A DNA stretch of 64,000 nt, taken from the NCBI GenBank assembly GCA_963791295.1, contig CAWBRY010000004.1:1054001-1118000 (forward strand), read 5' to 3'. Below the pieces are notes generated by a model, which ran no database searches, had not been told where the DNA came from, and saw only the letters and a list, made by a program, of their open reading frames with translations. Positions 1 through 11,100 of the stretch are shown here, piece after piece; the stretch's first letter is position 1; each line of letters begins with the position of its first letter. This DNA comes from CAWBRY01 sp963791295 (GTDB lineage: Bacteria; Bacteroidota; Bacteroidia; Chitinophagales; Chitinophagaceae). The position numbers and the translations under genes were made by a program.

Positions 1-1
1 A

Positions 2-40
2 CCACATCAGCAAAAAGGAACCTTTGTGCTGATCCGCTAG
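2..40 (+). CDS. possible C-terminal end of an upstream protein (partial)
   Basis: Reading from base 2, the window opens in a frame that ends KGTFVLIR and stops at TAG (38-40). The ending resembles the last beta strand of a secreted or T9SS-sorted protein, and it sits 24 bases before the next gene on the same strand. Only twelve codons are visible, so this may be chance. Confidence 0.3.
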   Translation, partial: PHQQKGTFVLIR

Positions 41-64
41 AACCCATACCGAAAAAAAACCAAT

Positions 65-1708
65 ATGGACAGAAGAGAATTTTTTACCCGGACCCGCAAA
101 AGAACGGCAGCTCCATCGAAAAGGGTGAGAGCATTTTACAAAACTGCCGACAGCGGTTTAACTCCCTACAATGGAGCCTGGACTGTAAACGAAGTTGCAC
201 ACCTTTTAAAACGCGTCATGTTTGGCGCTAAAAAATCAGATATCGATTATTTCCTGACGCGGACTCCCGGTCAGGCAGTGGATGAATTGCTAGGAAACCT
301 CACTACCCCTTCCCCTCCTGTAAGGGATTATGGTTTAATACAGGATGAGTTTGGCGCTTTATACGATGACCTTGGCGTTGCGCAGGGCCAGACCTGGGTA
401 AATGATCCTAACACAGCCAGTGCGGAAGTAGTAAGAGGAACTATTAATGAATTGCGTAAGAGCAGCCTTAAAAAATGGTGGGCAGGACTTATCATCAACC
501 AGGATAGAAGTATTCAGGAAAAGATGGTCCTGTTCTGGCATCATCATTTTTCAGTTCAACAATCTGAAGTAGAAAATTCCCAATTTTTATATCGCCATCA
601 CAACCTGTTACGAAGCAATGCCATGGGAAATGTAAAAACATTGGCCAGAGAGGTGACCATCGATCCGGCCATGCTTCTTCATTTGAATGGATACCTTAAT
701 TCCAAGCAGGCTCCTGATGAAAACTATGCCCGTGAGTTCCAGGAATTATTTACAATTGGTAAGGGACCTGACTCCGAATATACTGAAGACGATGTAATAG
801 CCGCAGCCCGTGTGCTGACCGGCTGGCGGATCAATGATAATCCATTAGGAGCGGTCTTCGATTCGAGTGCGCATGATACAGGTAATAAAACTTTTTCCAG
901 TTTTTACAACAATACAACGATCACAGGTAGCACCGATGGGAACCAGGAATTGGATGCCATTGTAAATATGATCTTTTCCACTACCGAAGCGTCGCGTTTC
1001 TTTTGCCGTAAGATCTACAAATGGTTTGTCTACTATGAAATTGACGATGCCACCGAAGTGAATGTGATCGCACCATTGGCGACTATTTTACGGGACAATA
1101 ATTATGATGTGGGCCCTATGCTGATAGCCTTATTCAAGAGCGAACATTTCTTTGATGTGCTCAACCAGGCCTGCTATATCAAAAATCCATTTGATATGAT
1201 TGTCGGTACATTACGGGAATTCAGTGTTTCATTTCCCGTATATACTGATTACGCGACGGGCTATCCACTATTCGACTCCCTCTATCAAAATGCAGCCGAC
1301 ATGCAGCAACAGCTGTTTCAGCCGCCTGACGTGGCGGGATGGCCTTCTTATCACCAGGAACCCATGCATTATGAGCTATGGGTAAATAGTAATTCTCTGC
1401 CGAAGCGGGCAAATTTTACCGATGGGCTTGTCAATGACCAGATCATTGATGTAAGAGCATTTGCCGGCAATTGTTCCAACCCCGCCGATCCTGACCAATT
1501 GGTTGCAGATATTACAGGACTCCTGCTACGTTACCCGCTCTCGATGAATTCAAAGACTTATGTAAAGACTAAATTTCTATTGAACGATACAACGGATAAT
1601 AGTATTTGGACCAATGCCTGGAATAGCAACAATTCGAGTGTAATTAATGCATCGCTGAATGAGCTATTCAAATTCATCATGAACCTTCCGGAGTTTCATT
1701 TGTGCTAG
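65..1708 (+). CDS. DUF1800 domain-containing protein
   Basis: This 547-residue protein belongs to the DUF1800 family, whose biochemical role is not established. Family signatures are visible: the N-terminal HLLKRVMFG block (about residues 45-53), a WHHHF motif near residue 159, REFQELFTIG near 222, VLTGWR near 249 and VAGWPSY near 422. The N-terminus starts MDRREFF and then turns basic, so it is only a vestigial twin-arginine signal with no clear hydrophobic core. The DUF1501 gene follows after 29 bases on the same strand. This pairing recurs in Bacteroidota and Planctomycetota and suggests the two products act together, probably outside the cytoplasm. The family call is firm; the function is unknown. 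Confidence 0.9.
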   Translation: MDRREFFTRTRKRTAAPSKRVRAFYKTADSGLTPYNGAWTVNEVAHLLKRVMFGAKKSDIDYFLTRTPGQAVDELLGNLTTPSPPVRDYGLIQDEFGALYDDLGVAQGQTWVNDPNTASAEVVRGTINELRKSSLKKWWAGLIINQDRSIQEKMVLFWHHHFSVQQSEVENSQFLYRHHNLLRSNAMGNVKTLAREVTIDPAMLLHLNGYLNSKQAPDENYAREFQELFTIGKGPDSEYTEDDVIAAARVLTGWRINDNPLGAVFDSSAHDTGNKTFSSFYNNTTITGSTDGNQELDAIVNMIFSTTEASRFFCRKIYKWFVYYEIDDATEVNVIAPLATILRDNNYDVGPMLIALFKSEHFFDVLNQACYIKNPFDMIVGTLREFSVSFPVYTDYATGYPLFDSLYQNAADMQQQLFQPPDVAGWPSYHQEPMHYELWVNSNSLPKRANFTDGLVNDQIIDVRAFAGNCSNPADPDQLVADITGLLLRYPLSMNSKTYVKTKFLLNDTTDNSIWTNAWNSNNSSVINASLNELFKFIMNLPEFHLC

Positions 1709-1737
1709 GAATTCATTAACCCATGTAAACCCTTACC

Positions 1738-3339
1738 ATGAACAGACGCAATTTTTTAAAAAATACAGTACCTGCAGCCGTTACCATGCCTGCACTGATC
1801 AACGGCTTTTCTTTCAAAGCTATCGGTGAAGACAATGCTTTGGCCCAACTCTTCCGCGGATCCGCCGCTACCGATCACGTATTGGTGTTGATCCAATTAT
1901 CCGGCGGGAATGATGGTATTAATATGGTGGTGCCACTCGACGTATACGCCAATTATTATAATGCGCGGACCAACGTGGCCATACCCCAAAGCCAGGTGCT
2001 TCGCCTGGATGGAACGGATAAAGCAGGACTGCACCCAGCCATGACTGAATTGCAGAATATGTATAATGAAGGCAAAATGAATGTCGTTCAATCGGTGGGT
2101 TATGAAAATCCAAACTTTTCTCATTTCCGCGCCACCGATATATGGATGAGTGGAGATACGACGCCGAATGTCGCCAATCGCGCAAAGACGGGCTGGATGG
2201 GTCGCTACCTGGAAAGTGAGTATCCCGGTTATCCAGATGCATATCCAAATTCTTCGGCCCCTGATCCATTGGCAATTCAAATCAGCACGGTCCCAACGTT
2301 GACTGTGCAGGGCGAAATTTATTCCATGGGGCTTTCCATCACTGACCCCGAAAACATATATACGTTTACCAATCCTTTTTCCGACTATCCCCTCACGTCT
2401 ACACCGGCAAACAAAGAATTACGGTTCCTCCGAGTCGTCTCTGAAAAAACTAAAATTTATTCAGATATCATCAGAGCGGCATATCGAAGGTCTTCAACCC
2501 TCGCTACGTATCCTGAAAATGGTCTTGCTGATCAACTGAAAATTGTTGCCCGGCTAATTAAGGGAGGTTTACAAACACGTGTGTATACCGTGACTATTGG
2601 TGGATTTGATACACACAAAAAACAAGTGAACGCCAGTGATACGACTACCGGTTATCATGCTAAACTGATGAAGGATCTGTCCAGTGGAATTAGTGCCTTT
2701 CAAAACGATCTTGAATTGATGCAATTGGAAGATCGCGTATTAGGAATGACCTTTTCAGAATTCGGCCGACGTATTAAATCAAATGCGAGCCTAGGCACTG
2801 ACCATGGCGCGGCTGCTCCATTGCTAATGTTTGGCAAGCATGCTAAAAAAGGAATATTGGGTACAAGTCCCGATATTCCGTCCGATATACAGGTGGTAAA
2901 TAATATTCCCTTTCAATATGATTTCAGAAGCGTGTATGCTTCAGTATTGGAGCAATGGTTTTGTGTACAGCAGCCGGAGCTACAATCTATCCTATTGCAG
3001 AATTATCAGGCCTTACCTCTGGTTAAAGGCGGGCCTTGTGGGTTGCCTGACGATATTGACGACAATAACAATGCAGCGGACAAATTAGTTCTCAAAATGT
3101 GGCCCTCGCCGTATTCAACAAGTGCGACGATCCAATTCTCTACGAATGGCGGAAATACAATGGTCCAGCAGATAGATGCTCTTGGAAGGGTTGTAAAAGT
3201 GCTGGCTAACAGCGATTATACAGCCGGTACATACAACCTGGACATTTACAATGATGCACTTCAAAGCGGGCTTTATTTTATTCGCTTACAAAATCAGTCA
3301 TTGCAGAAGGTGATATCGGTATTAAAGATGCCCAATTAG
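1738..3339 (+). CDS. DUF1501 family protein with Tat signal and T9SS sorting domain
   Basis: This 533-residue protein begins MNRRNFLKNTVPAAV, a twin-arginine signal. The DUF1501 core, related to the alkaline phosphatase/sulfatase fold, shows SGGNDGINMVVPL (about residues 55-67), GGFDTH near 290 and GTDHG near 353. Residues from about 450 form a type A T9SS C-terminal domain: a WPSPYS motif, a beta-sandwich pattern and a terminal SGLYFIRL stretch. Export through Tat followed by T9SS would place it on the cell surface or outside. It lies 29 bases after the DUF1800 gene and is probably cotranscribed with it. No substrate can be inferred. Confidence 0.9.
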   Translation: MNRRNFLKNTVPAAVTMPALINGFSFKAIGEDNALAQLFRGSAATDHVLVLIQLSGGNDGINMVVPLDVYANYYNARTNVAIPQSQVLRLDGTDKAGLHPAMTELQNMYNEGKMNVVQSVGYENPNFSHFRATDIWMSGDTTPNVANRAKTGWMGRYLESEYPGYPDAYPNSSAPDPLAIQISTVPTLTVQGEIYSMGLSITDPENIYTFTNPFSDYPLTSTPANKELRFLRVVSEKTKIYSDIIRAAYRRSSTLATYPENGLADQLKIVARLIKGGLQTRVYTVTIGGFDTHKKQVNASDTTTGYHAKLMKDLSSGISAFQNDLELMQLEDRVLGMTFSEFGRRIKSNASLGTDHGAAAPLLMFGKHAKKGILGTSPDIPSDIQVVNNIPFQYDFRSVYASVLEQWFCVQQPELQSILLQNYQALPLVKGGPCGLPDDIDDNNNAADKLVLKMWPSPYSTSATIQFSTNGGNTMVQQIDALGRVVKVLANSDYTAGTYNLDIYNDALQSGLYFIRLQNQSLQKVISVLKMPN

Positions 3340-3350
3340 AGCCTATTTTG

Positions 3351-3358
3351 TAGTTTTG
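3351..3358 (+). promoter_or_regulatory. Bacteroidota -7 element TAGTTTTG
   Basis: TAGTTTTG matches the Bacteroidota -7 consensus TAnnTTTG exactly. It lies 5 bases before the ATG of the first GAF-like gene, implying an almost leaderless transcript that starts between the DUF1501 gene and this one. No convincing -33 TTG partner was identified. Confidence 0.5.
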
Positions 3359-3363
3359 TTTCC

Positions 3364-5736
3364 ATGGATGAATCTCATCTCAAGAGCCGGCTTTCTTTCA
3401 AGCCATTGATCACTGCACTCAAGAAAAATATTGCCTCCGGCAATCCTGGAGTACAAAAGTTATATGGCCGGGTGGTAACTGAATTTGAATCATACCCTGA
3501 ACTCCTGGGAAATATTACTGATCTTTCAGTCATTGATAAACATACCGAGCTGATAGAGGAATTGCTGGCCGCCATTTTTCCTCCCACAGCCTCAGCACAT
3601 GACTGTTTATATGCTGTTGCACTTCCATTCAAGTTTCAGACCGTTTATACATCGAAACTCTTCCGTCATTTATTTATCAAACCTGGCACGAATGAGATTA
3701 AAGTACCTGAAGATGCGAATGGCAAAAACCTGAACGACGAAAAATTCCAGTTTGCTTGCGGGATGGTCTTAAAAAAATATTGTGGGTATAATAATCCTGA
3801 GACGTCCGGCTGGATACACGCGTATAAAGATTCCCATTCAGGTACAACCAAATATCTGGAGTTGCAGATGGATGCGCGGTTCATCGATGTGAACCCGGAA
3901 GGTGAAATGCCAAAGATGCCGGAAAGCATAGTCTGGCAACATTCCAACCGTATTAAATCAATTGATGAACTAGTCCAACAGGTTCCGCTCGACAAGTTCG
4001 TTTTTGACGGTATTAGTATCGTCAGGGTAAATGATGTAACGGCAGATGAAGTAATCTCCCGTGTAAAAAGCAGCCTATTAAACATCAATGCATTTTCCGA
4101 TGATTCGGTCTATACCGAATTGGAAACGCTTATCCAAAGCCTCATCGGCTTAAAAGGGTTAAAGATTGGAATCACTCCGTTCTTTAGGGTCAATGGGCAC
4201 TATGTATTTTCTGACCTTCATAATACAAACAGCATTCTGTTTAAAGGTGTGAAATCAAGCCTGAACAAAGATGAGATCAGTGATGGATGTAAACTTCTCT
4301 TTAAAGATTATGATCAGCCGCTTCTCTTTGAATCTCTGGATGAACCAGCCCTGGCAGAAACTATCTACCTGGAGTATTATTTTCTGCAGGGAGGCAGGAG
4401 CCTGATCATTTGTCCTCTGAAGCTACACAATGATTTGCTCGGGATATTAGAGATCATGTGTGAGGAACCCGGTACCATGAAGCATGTCCATGTCAATAAG
4501 CTCATGCCGGTAATACCTCTATTTACGTTAGGCCTTGAAAAGAGCCAGGAGATCCTGGATTCACAGATAGACAAAGTAATTAAGCAACATTTTACGGCCG
4601 TGCAGCCTGCTGTGGAATGGAAGTTTACCGAAGCAGCACTGAATTATATTGTGAATAAGCATCACCACGAAGAAGTAAAAATCGAAAGAATATCATTTCC
4701 GAACGTCTATCCCCTTTATGGCTCTATAGACATCAGGAATTCATCAACAGAACGTTCACGTGCTATTCAACTCGACCTGCTGGAGCAATTGGAACTTGCT
4801 CGTAAGGTGGTCAAAAAGGTGCAATCTGAAACGCCATTTCCCTTATTAGAGGAAATTGAATTCAAGATTGAGAAATACCTGGCTTCAGCTTCCAATGTGT
4901 TGTTGTCTGACGAAGAATTAAATATTCATGATTTTATGCAAGGGCAGGTGGTTTCCATCTTCAATCACCTCCATAGTACTCAGCCTTCTGTAAAAAATGA
5001 GATTGAGCATTATTTTGCATCCCTGGATCCACAGATTGGGATGCTTTATAAGCATCGTAAAGAATACGAGCTAAGTATTTCACGCATCAATGATACATTG
5101 GCGCGATTTCTGGATAAGGAGCAGGTAGCGGCTCAAAAAGTCTATCCACATTATTTTGAGCGTTATGTTACCGATGGCCTGGAGTTTAACATATATATGG
5201 GACAACAGCTCACACCTCGTAAGAAATTTGACGAAATATACCTGCGCAATATGAAGATGTGGCAGCTGACCGTGTTAGCCAAGGCTGCCCGCGTAACACA
5301 CAGCCTGGAAAGCCAATTAAGTCATCCTTTGCGCACGACTCAATTGATACTTTCGCACAATGTTCCGCTTTCCATCAGTTTCCGGACAGAAGAAAGGAAG
5401 TTTGATGTGGATGGGGCATATAATATACGTTATGAGATTGTGAAAAAGAGAATTGACAAGGTGCGTATTAAGGAAACCAATGAAAGGCTTACTCAGCCGG
5501 GCAAGATCGCTATAGTTTATTCCCAGGGCAAGGATGCCACAGAATATATGGAATACATTGAGTTCTTGCAAAACCAAAACCTGCTCAAACCCGGCGTTGA
5601 AAAGCATGAGTTGGAAGAGTTGCAGGGTGTGATTGGCTTGAAGGCGTTGCGGGTGGACGTAAATTTGGACCCCGATTCCAAACAAGAGTCAAAAATTGAA
5701 TTGTCGGATACCACCTCTCAACAACTGCTGAGCTAA
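3364..5736 (+). CDS. GAF-like domain protein, tandem paralog 1
   Basis: This 790-residue protein has no signal peptide or membrane segment and is predicted to be cytoplasmic. An N-terminal helical part (about 1-200) leads into a GAF-like sensor region (about 235-400) containing GGRSLIICPLK and LGILEIM. A block centred on SIDIRNSS follows near residue 452. A highly conserved C-terminal section begins at FDVDGAYNIRYE (about 679). The next gene encodes a protein of nearly the same length that matches throughout, so the two arose by tandem duplication. Ligand and output are unknown. The DIRNSS block vaguely recalls the first strand of class III cyclases, but no complete catalytic set can be assigned. 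Confidence 0.75.
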   Translation: MDESHLKSRLSFKPLITALKKNIASGNPGVQKLYGRVVTEFESYPELLGNITDLSVIDKHTELIEELLAAIFPPTASAHDCLYAVALPFKFQTVYTSKLFRHLFIKPGTNEIKVPEDANGKNLNDEKFQFACGMVLKKYCGYNNPETSGWIHAYKDSHSGTTKYLELQMDARFIDVNPEGEMPKMPESIVWQHSNRIKSIDELVQQVPLDKFVFDGISIVRVNDVTADEVISRVKSSLLNINAFSDDSVYTELETLIQSLIGLKGLKIGITPFFRVNGHYVFSDLHNTNSILFKGVKSSLNKDEISDGCKLLFKDYDQPLLFESLDEPALAETIYLEYYFLQGGRSLIICPLKLHNDLLGILEIMCEEPGTMKHVHVNKLMPVIPLFTLGLEKSQEILDSQIDKVIKQHFTAVQPAVEWKFTEAALNYIVNKHHHEEVKIERISFPNVYPLYGSIDIRNSSTERSRAIQLDLLEQLELARKVVKKVQSETPFPLLEEIEFKIEKYLASASNVLLSDEELNIHDFMQGQVVSIFNHLHSTQPSVKNEIEHYFASLDPQIGMLYKHRKEYELSISRINDTLARFLDKEQVAAQKVYPHYFERYVTDGLEFNIYMGQQLTPRKKFDEIYLRNMKMWQLTVLAKAARVTHSLESQLSHPLRTTQLILSHNVPLSISFRTEERKFDVDGAYNIRYEIVKKRIDKVRIKETNERLTQPGKIAIVYSQGKDATEYMEYIEFLQNQNLLKPGVEKHELEELQGVIGLKALRVDVNLDPDSKQESKIELSDTTSQQLLS

Positions 5737-5788
5737 TTAAATAATCACTCCAATTACAGCAATCATTTAGAATTCTTTGCAAATTCGT

Positions 5789-8101
5789 ATGGCCAAAAGT
5801 TCAAATAAATCCGCATCGTTGAAATCTGTCCTTTCTTTCCGCCCCTTCCTGATGATATTGAAGAAAATGATCGCAGAGGATAAACCAGGCGCGAGAAGTT
5901 TGTATGGAGAGTTGGTAGAAAGCCTGGAAGATAACCCGGAGATCCTTAAACCCATCAAGGATGAAAGCTTCCTTCGGAAAAACCAAAAAATCATTGACAC
6001 ACTTTGCACGACTATCTTTCCTCCTTCTATTACCCGGAACGAAACCCCGTATGCTGTAACGTATCCCTTCGGCCTTCAAACGATTCATGCCTCCAACTCA
6101 TTTAAAGAGCTTTTCATAAATGGAAGCGGGAATTTTATTGAAATTCCTTCTGACAATACGAATGAAAAGATCAAGGAGTCGGGCATTTCCCTCGCGTATA
6201 ACCTCATATTAAATGAATTCTATTCTATATCGGCCCCGGACTATGAAACGTTTATTTTTTCTTTCAATGCTCCGGAAAACGTGTTGAAAAAAATGGAAAT
6301 GAAGTTGGATGCCCGGTTTATGAGTGTTGCCAAAGCCGAACCGGACTTTGTGCTTCCTGAAAAGACGTCAGCCTTCCATTCATTGAACATTGAAGAGATG
6401 GAGAAAGTGCTTCCCTTGAATAATTTTTTGTTTGAAGGAGTTACGATCGTGGATATTATCGATGTGACTGAGCGGGAAATCATTTCGGAAATAAAAACCG
6501 ACCTGATCGCCATCAATTCCTTTTCCGATGCTTCCGTCTACGAAAATCTTCAATTGCATATTGAGTCCCTCATTGGATTGAAAAACATTTCTATTGGCTT
6601 AACTCCGTTTTTTAAAGCCAGCGATTTTTACCTGTTTTCGGAGGTACATATTAAAAACAGCCTTCTATTCAAAGATCCGGAGACGATAAATCAAAAAGAC
6701 CAGGTGATCCACATCTTTCAGGATCTATTTAAATCGAGCAGCGATCCACTGATATTCGAGAAAATGGACGAAAAGAATGTTACTGAAAATCCTTACTTGA
6801 AGTATTATGCAGAGCAGGGTTTTCGCAGTCTCATCATCTATCCCATAAAAAATGATATTAGCCTGCTTGGGCTCCTGGAAATCGCCGCCAAAGAACCGCT
6901 GCTGAAGCCGGGTTATCTTGCCATGATCGACCAGATCATTCCATTATTTACACTGGCTCTCGAAAAAGGCCAGGAAAACCTCGAAGCGGAGATTGACCGG
7001 AAGATCAAGGAAAACTTCACGGCTATCCAATCCGCGGTTGAATGGAAATTCACCGAAGTAGCTTTCAATTATATCCAGGAAAAGCAGGTCAATGAAAATG
7101 CAAAATTGCCCATCATTACTTTCGACAATGTTTATCCATTATTCGGTGCGGTAGATATCCGGAATTCTTCCGGTGAAAGAGCAAAAGCAATGCAGGAAGA
7201 CCTGATCACCCAATTGAAGCTCGTAAAAGAAGTGGGTGAAGAAATAAAAAATGCCGGAGAGTTTCCCCTCTTAAGGGAAATGCTATTTAAGGCAGACGGT
7301 TACCTTCAACTCGACCGGGACAAATGGATGGCTGAGGATGATATGACGGTCCATGCTTTCCTCCAGGAAGACATATATACTCTTTTTTCCCATTTGAAAC
7401 ATAACATGCCGGACATAGCAGAGAAGATTGATGAATACTTCAAAGCGCTTAACCCCGACCGAAAGATGGTTTACGATGCCAGCAAACGTTATGAAGAAAG
7501 CATTGCAGAAATCAATGAGATCCTTAGTTATTTTGTGGATCATGATCAGGCTTCCGCGCAAAAAATATTTCCGCACTATTTCGAGAGATATATTTCCGAT
7601 GGCATTGAATTCAATATTTATATTGGCCAGTCCATCGCTCCGAATATGAAGTTTGATGAGGTCTATGTGCGCAACCTGCGGATGTGGCAATTGGAATTAC
7701 TCGCTAAATCGGCGCGACTGACCCATCAATTGGAAAAAAAGTTGCCGCTATTCATGCAAACGACCCAGCTGATCCTGGTCCATTCACTTCCGATCTCCAT
7801 AAGCTTTCGCAACAAAGAACGAAAATTTGATGTGGACGGTGCTTACAACATCCGGTATGAAGTGATCAAGAAACGCATTGACAAGGTCTGTATCAAGGAT
7901 ACAGATCAACGATTGACGCAACCAGGCAAGCTGGCAATCGTTTATTCTCAGGCTAAAGATGCCGCTGAATACCGCGAATACATACAGTTTCTACAAAATC
8001 AAAAATTGCTGGAGGGAGAAGTTGAAGAATTCGAGTTAGAAGAACTCCAGGGTGTCTCTGGTTTAAAGGCATTGCGTGTCGATGTCACGTTTGATAATTA
8101 A
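5789..8101 (+). CDS. GAF-like domain protein, tandem paralog 2
   Basis: This 770-residue paralog of the preceding gene shares the same order: N-terminal helical region beginning LSFRPFLMILKKMI, GAF-like region from about residue 240 (GFRSLIIYPIK, LGLLEIA), GAVDIRNSS near 452, and FDVDGAYNIRYEV near 680. The two copies agree almost residue for residue in the stretch RLTQPGK.AIVYSQ.KDA.EY. I start at ATG 5789, giving MAKSSNKSA; an in-frame TTG at 5777 adds four unconvincing residues. The 52-base gap suggests cotranscription with paralog 1. Two diverged copies could form a heteromer, which is inference. Confidence 0.75.
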   Translation: MAKSSNKSASLKSVLSFRPFLMILKKMIAEDKPGARSLYGELVESLEDNPEILKPIKDESFLRKNQKIIDTLCTTIFPPSITRNETPYAVTYPFGLQTIHASNSFKELFINGSGNFIEIPSDNTNEKIKESGISLAYNLILNEFYSISAPDYETFIFSFNAPENVLKKMEMKLDARFMSVAKAEPDFVLPEKTSAFHSLNIEEMEKVLPLNNFLFEGVTIVDIIDVTEREIISEIKTDLIAINSFSDASVYENLQLHIESLIGLKNISIGLTPFFKASDFYLFSEVHIKNSLLFKDPETINQKDQVIHIFQDLFKSSSDPLIFEKMDEKNVTENPYLKYYAEQGFRSLIIYPIKNDISLLGLLEIAAKEPLLKPGYLAMIDQIIPLFTLALEKGQENLEAEIDRKIKENFTAIQSAVEWKFTEVAFNYIQEKQVNENAKLPIITFDNVYPLFGAVDIRNSSGERAKAMQEDLITQLKLVKEVGEEIKNAGEFPLLREMLFKADGYLQLDRDKWMAEDDMTVHAFLQEDIYTLFSHLKHNMPDIAEKIDEYFKALNPDRKMVYDASKRYEESIAEINEILSYFVDHDQASAQKIFPHYFERYISDGIEFNIYIGQSIAPNMKFDEVYVRNLRMWQLELLAKSARLTHQLEKKLPLFMQTTQLILVHSLPISISFRNKERKFDVDGAYNIRYEVIKKRIDKVCIKDTDQRLTQPGKLAIVYSQAKDAAEYREYIQFLQNQKLLEGEVEEFELEELQGVSGLKALRVDVTFDN

Positions 8102-8188
8102 ATTTAATATTTCTTCATACATATTCAGCCTCGCAGAAATAAAATAATTATTGCTATTTTCATAGATTGAAGCAATGAACCCAGGCAT

Positions 8189-11100
8189 ATGAAATTTACT
8201 GCGTGTATTCTTCTTTCTTTATGCTTTCTATCTCTTCAATCTAATTGCCAGGATTCAATCACCAGCCGGATGGATTCAATTACCAGCCGGATCGTTCTCG
8301 TCGGGGACGCGGGGGAGTTGACGAACGGGCGGCATCCGGTGGCCAGCGCCATCAAGAGGCTGGTGCCAATGGATGAAAAAACAACCATTATCTACCTGGG
8401 AGATAATCTCTACGAAACCGGGCTCCCTGATCAACAATACAGTACCTACAGCGCAGCCAGGGCAGTACTCGATTCCCAACTATTCATCGCCGACAGTACC
8501 GCCGCAAAAATATATATGGTACCTGGAAACCACGACTGGAGAAATGGAAGAAGTGATGGATTTGATGCGGTGGTGAGGGAACAACGCTACGTGGATGGAT
8601 TGGGCCGACCCAATGTCAAATACTATCCCAAAGACGGTTGCCCGGGACCGGAGGAAGTTCAATTAGGGCCCAACGTATGGGCCATCTTATTCGATAGCCA
8701 ATGGTGGCTACACACTTTTACCAAACCCGGCATTGAATCCGATTGCGCCTGCAAGACACAGGAGGAGGTAGTAACGCTGATGCAGGATATTCTTGAAAGG
8801 CATGCCAAGGATTTAGTTCTTATTTGCTGCCATCATCCATTTATCAGCAATGGTGTACACGGTGGTTTCTTTAAATTAAAGCAACACCTTTTTCCCTTTA
8901 CAGATATTTTGCCCTCCCTCTATATACCGATGCCGCTATTGGGTTCCATCTATCCCATTGCACGGGGCGTCTTTGGCACACCGCAGGACCTGAACCATCC
9001 CAATTATGTAAATATGGTTACTCGCATCAGGGAGGTTACCAAGGATCGCCGTAATGTTATATTTACGGCCGGTCATGAACACACTCTTCAGCTAATTAAA
9101 GATAGCAGTCATAATTACATCGTCAGTGGTGGTGGATGTAAGCATCAACGTGTGTCGTCGAGTAAGAAAAGTCCATATGTCTCTTCCGAAAATGGATTCG
9201 CCGTATTAGAAATTTCTACCAATAAGAATGTGCGCTGCACATTTTATGAAGTGACAGACTCCGTTCACGTCGGCTACTCAGATAATATTTTCAACTTTTC
9301 GACAGTCAGTGATCCTATCGCCGATTCTATCAACCGGATTGTGGAAAATCCTGACCTGAAATACCAGGATACCATAACCATTTCTGCCGGTGGGGATAAG
9401 TACACAGCGCATTCCTCATGGAAAAAAATTTTTATGGGGGAAAATTACAGGAAAGAATGGGCTACGCCTGTGAACATGAAAGTATTCAACATATCTAAAG
9501 AGAAAGGAGGATTTAAGATCGTAAGTTTTGGCGGTGGAAAGGCTACTCGTACATTGACATTAAGAGATACGGCCAACAAACTTTGGGTATTGCGAAGTAT
9601 TGATAAGGATCCAGTGAAGGCAATTCCTCAAAATTTCAGGGCCACGCTCGCTGCCGACCTGGTGCGTGACTTCATTTCTGCCTCTCAACCATACGCTCCA
9701 CTCACCATACCCACTCTTTCAGAACCGCTGGGACTGATCGTTCCAAAGCCTGAACTATTCTTCGTGCCCGACGACAGGGCATTTGGACTCTATCAACGTC
9801 TCTTTGCAAAGACCATTTGTTTTTTGGAGGAAAGAGAACCCACTTTCAACAATGAGAAAGTAATGAACTCCATTGAAGTGTTCGATAAGATACTGGATGA
9901 AAGTGATCATCGTACGGACCAACCACTTACACTTCAGGCAAGGCTGCTGGATATGCTGGTAGCCGATTTCGACAGACACTTTGGACAATGGAAATGGGCA
10001 CGCGGCGATACCGGCAAAGGCAAACTATTTTATCCCATTCCGCGTGATCGTGACCAGGCATTATTCTATTCCGACGGATTGATATTGAAGGTCGTGAGCC
10101 AGCAACTGATGCCTTTCCTGAAAGGGTTCCGCCATAATATTCCAGATGTGGAGTGGCTAAATGAAAGCGCCAAGGATTTTGACCGAGTGTTTCTGACAGA
10201 CCTGGACGCTCATGATTGGCAAACTGGAATAAAAGAATTACAGGAAAAACTCAACGATTCGGTGATCACTACAGCAGTCAGAAAAATGCCTCCGGAGATC
10301 TATGCTCTTGATGGAGCGACACTGACAGAAAAATTGATCAGTCGCCGGAATATGCTGTCCTCCGCCGCCATGAAGTACTACCGGTTTCTTTCAAAAAATG
10401 TAAATGTCATAGGAAGTAATCAAAAAGAATACTTCAAAGTAAGCAATACACCGGGGGGTCTGAATGTTAGAGTGTATGGTCGTAAAGGCAGGAATGATAC
10501 CAGCTTTATAATGTACGACCGCACCTTCGATCAACGGGTAACCAAGGAGATCAGGTTATATGGCTTAGGCAACGATGATCTTTTTGACTTTGATAAGAAT
10601 GTAGCTACCCATATTCGTTTTCGAGTCATCGGGGGCACAGGAAATGATACATTTAATATCAACGGGCGCGTGCAAAATTACTTGTATGACCTGGATGAAG
10701 AAGGCAACTATATCCAGCATAAAAGTCATTCCAGGAATTTATTCTCCAAAGAACCTCCTGTTAACTACTACAATATTCTCGGTTTTAAATACAATCGAAC
10801 CAGTTATCCGGGCTTTACCATGGCGGTAAATACTGACGATGGCTTGATGGTGGGATTAGGCTTTACGCGGCGGATCTATGGATTCAGGAATGAACCCTAT
10901 GCATCCCTGCAGAAATTTGCCGCACTGTATTCCATCACAAGGGGTGGCCGTCAAATAAAATACGATGGAGAATTCAACCATGCTATCCGGAATTATGATG
11001 TGAACATTCATGCCGAATTAATGGTACCGGGGATAAGCAACTTCTTCGGACTGGGAAATAAAACGAAACTGGATCCTAACAGACCTATCTCATTCTATCG

